This document shows positions 63,640 to 64,000 of a stretch of DNA of 64,000 nt, in pieces. The notes beneath the pieces are model-generated. The model had not been told where the DNA came from. It saw only the letters and a program-made list of their open reading frames with translations, and ran no database searches. Made by a program: the position numbers and the translations under genes. Numbering within the stretch: the first letter of the stretch is position 1; each line of letters begins with the position of its first letter. Origin of the DNA: Aporrectodea caliginosa (taxonomy: Eukaryota; Annelida; Clitellata; Crassiclitellata; Lumbricidae); NCBI GenBank assembly GCA_020284085.1, contig JACEVL010000100.1, positions 69,501-133,500 of the forward strand, written 5' to 3'.

Positions 63640-64000
63640 GATACTAAGAACAGTTAGCATGATGTAAAGAACAGTTAGCATGATGTAAAGAACAGTTAGC
63701 ATGATGTCCAGAAAGGTTTTGCATCAATACAAAGAACAGTTAACACGATGTAAAGAAACAGTTAACATGATGTAAAGAAACAGTTAACATGATGTAAAGA
63801 AAGGTTAACATTAATGCAAAGAACAGTTACCATGACACAAACATAAGTCGACATGAAGCAACAAAGAGCTAACACGAAAGAAAGTTAACACAACACAAGG
63901 AATAATTAACACACCGTAAATAACAGTTAACATAATCTAAAGAACAGTTAACATGATCTAAATAACAGTTACCATGATCTAAATAACAGTTAACATGATC
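63640..64000. repeat. About 20-bp tandem repeat running off the window edge
   Basis: Variable copies of GTTAACATGATGTAAAGAAC fill the intron upstream of the first visible RAB3GAP1 exon and continue past base 64000. No exon lies between 63506 and the edge. Confidence 0.88.

Overview
This window is animal nuclear DNA. The genes are split into short exons with canonical GT-AG borders, the introns are long and AT-rich, and most of the sequence is SINE, LINE, MITE and simple-repeat DNA. Nothing suggests a prokaryote, plasmid or virus. The proteins are bilaterian; a BK-channel beta-type subunit next to clear CHIC and RAB3GAP1 orthologues, together with the repeat load, makes me favour a marine invertebrate deuterostome. 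The species cannot be fixed from the sequence alone.

I could build five genes by joining exons whose reading phases agree. (1) A small secreted EGF-like protein, 132 aa, + strand, 6510-10684, not recognised by name. (2) A two-membrane-pass BK potassium-channel beta subunit homologue, 250 aa, two exons, minus strand, 22109-24016. (3) A soluble guanylate cyclase beta-type subunit, 464 aa, + strand, 31492-35583. Its HNOBA, coiled-coil and cyclase regions are visible, but no heme-binding H-NOX region is seen and several catalytic positions have changed. (4) A CHIC1/CHIC2 orthologue, 168 aa, six exons, minus strand, 40116-45362, with one apparent GC-AG intron. (5) The C-terminal 750 aa of RAB3GAP1, the Rab3 GTPase-activating protein catalytic subunit, in 14 exons on the minus strand, 52650-63505; its 5' exons lie beyond base 64000. 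Genes 2 and 3 are head-to-head, about 7.5 kb apart.

Layout: 1-6.5 kb is repeats; 6.5-10.7 kb the EGF gene; 10.7-22 kb repeats, purine-rich microsatellites and L2-like LINE tails; 22-24 kb the KCNMB-like gene; 24-31.5 kb GC-rich upstream sequence, a hAT-end palindrome, a duplicated 41-bp minisatellite (about 3.3 kb) and a foldback element; 31.5-35.6 kb the cyclase gene; 35.6-40 kb intergenic with a hAT MITE; 40-45.4 kb CHIC; 45.4-52.6 kb a LINE-rich gap; 52.6-64 kb RAB3GAP1.

The most unusual signal is a dispersed 8-mer, TAGGCCTA. In four places internal duplicate sequences show the same site with and without it, and each difference is exactly 6 bp (GGCC plus a second copy of the TA target). 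A fifth pair shows a 5-bp version, TAGCCTA. These look like excision footprints or micro-insertions of a TA-targeting transposon. One of them altered the splice donor of the cyclase gene's first intron.
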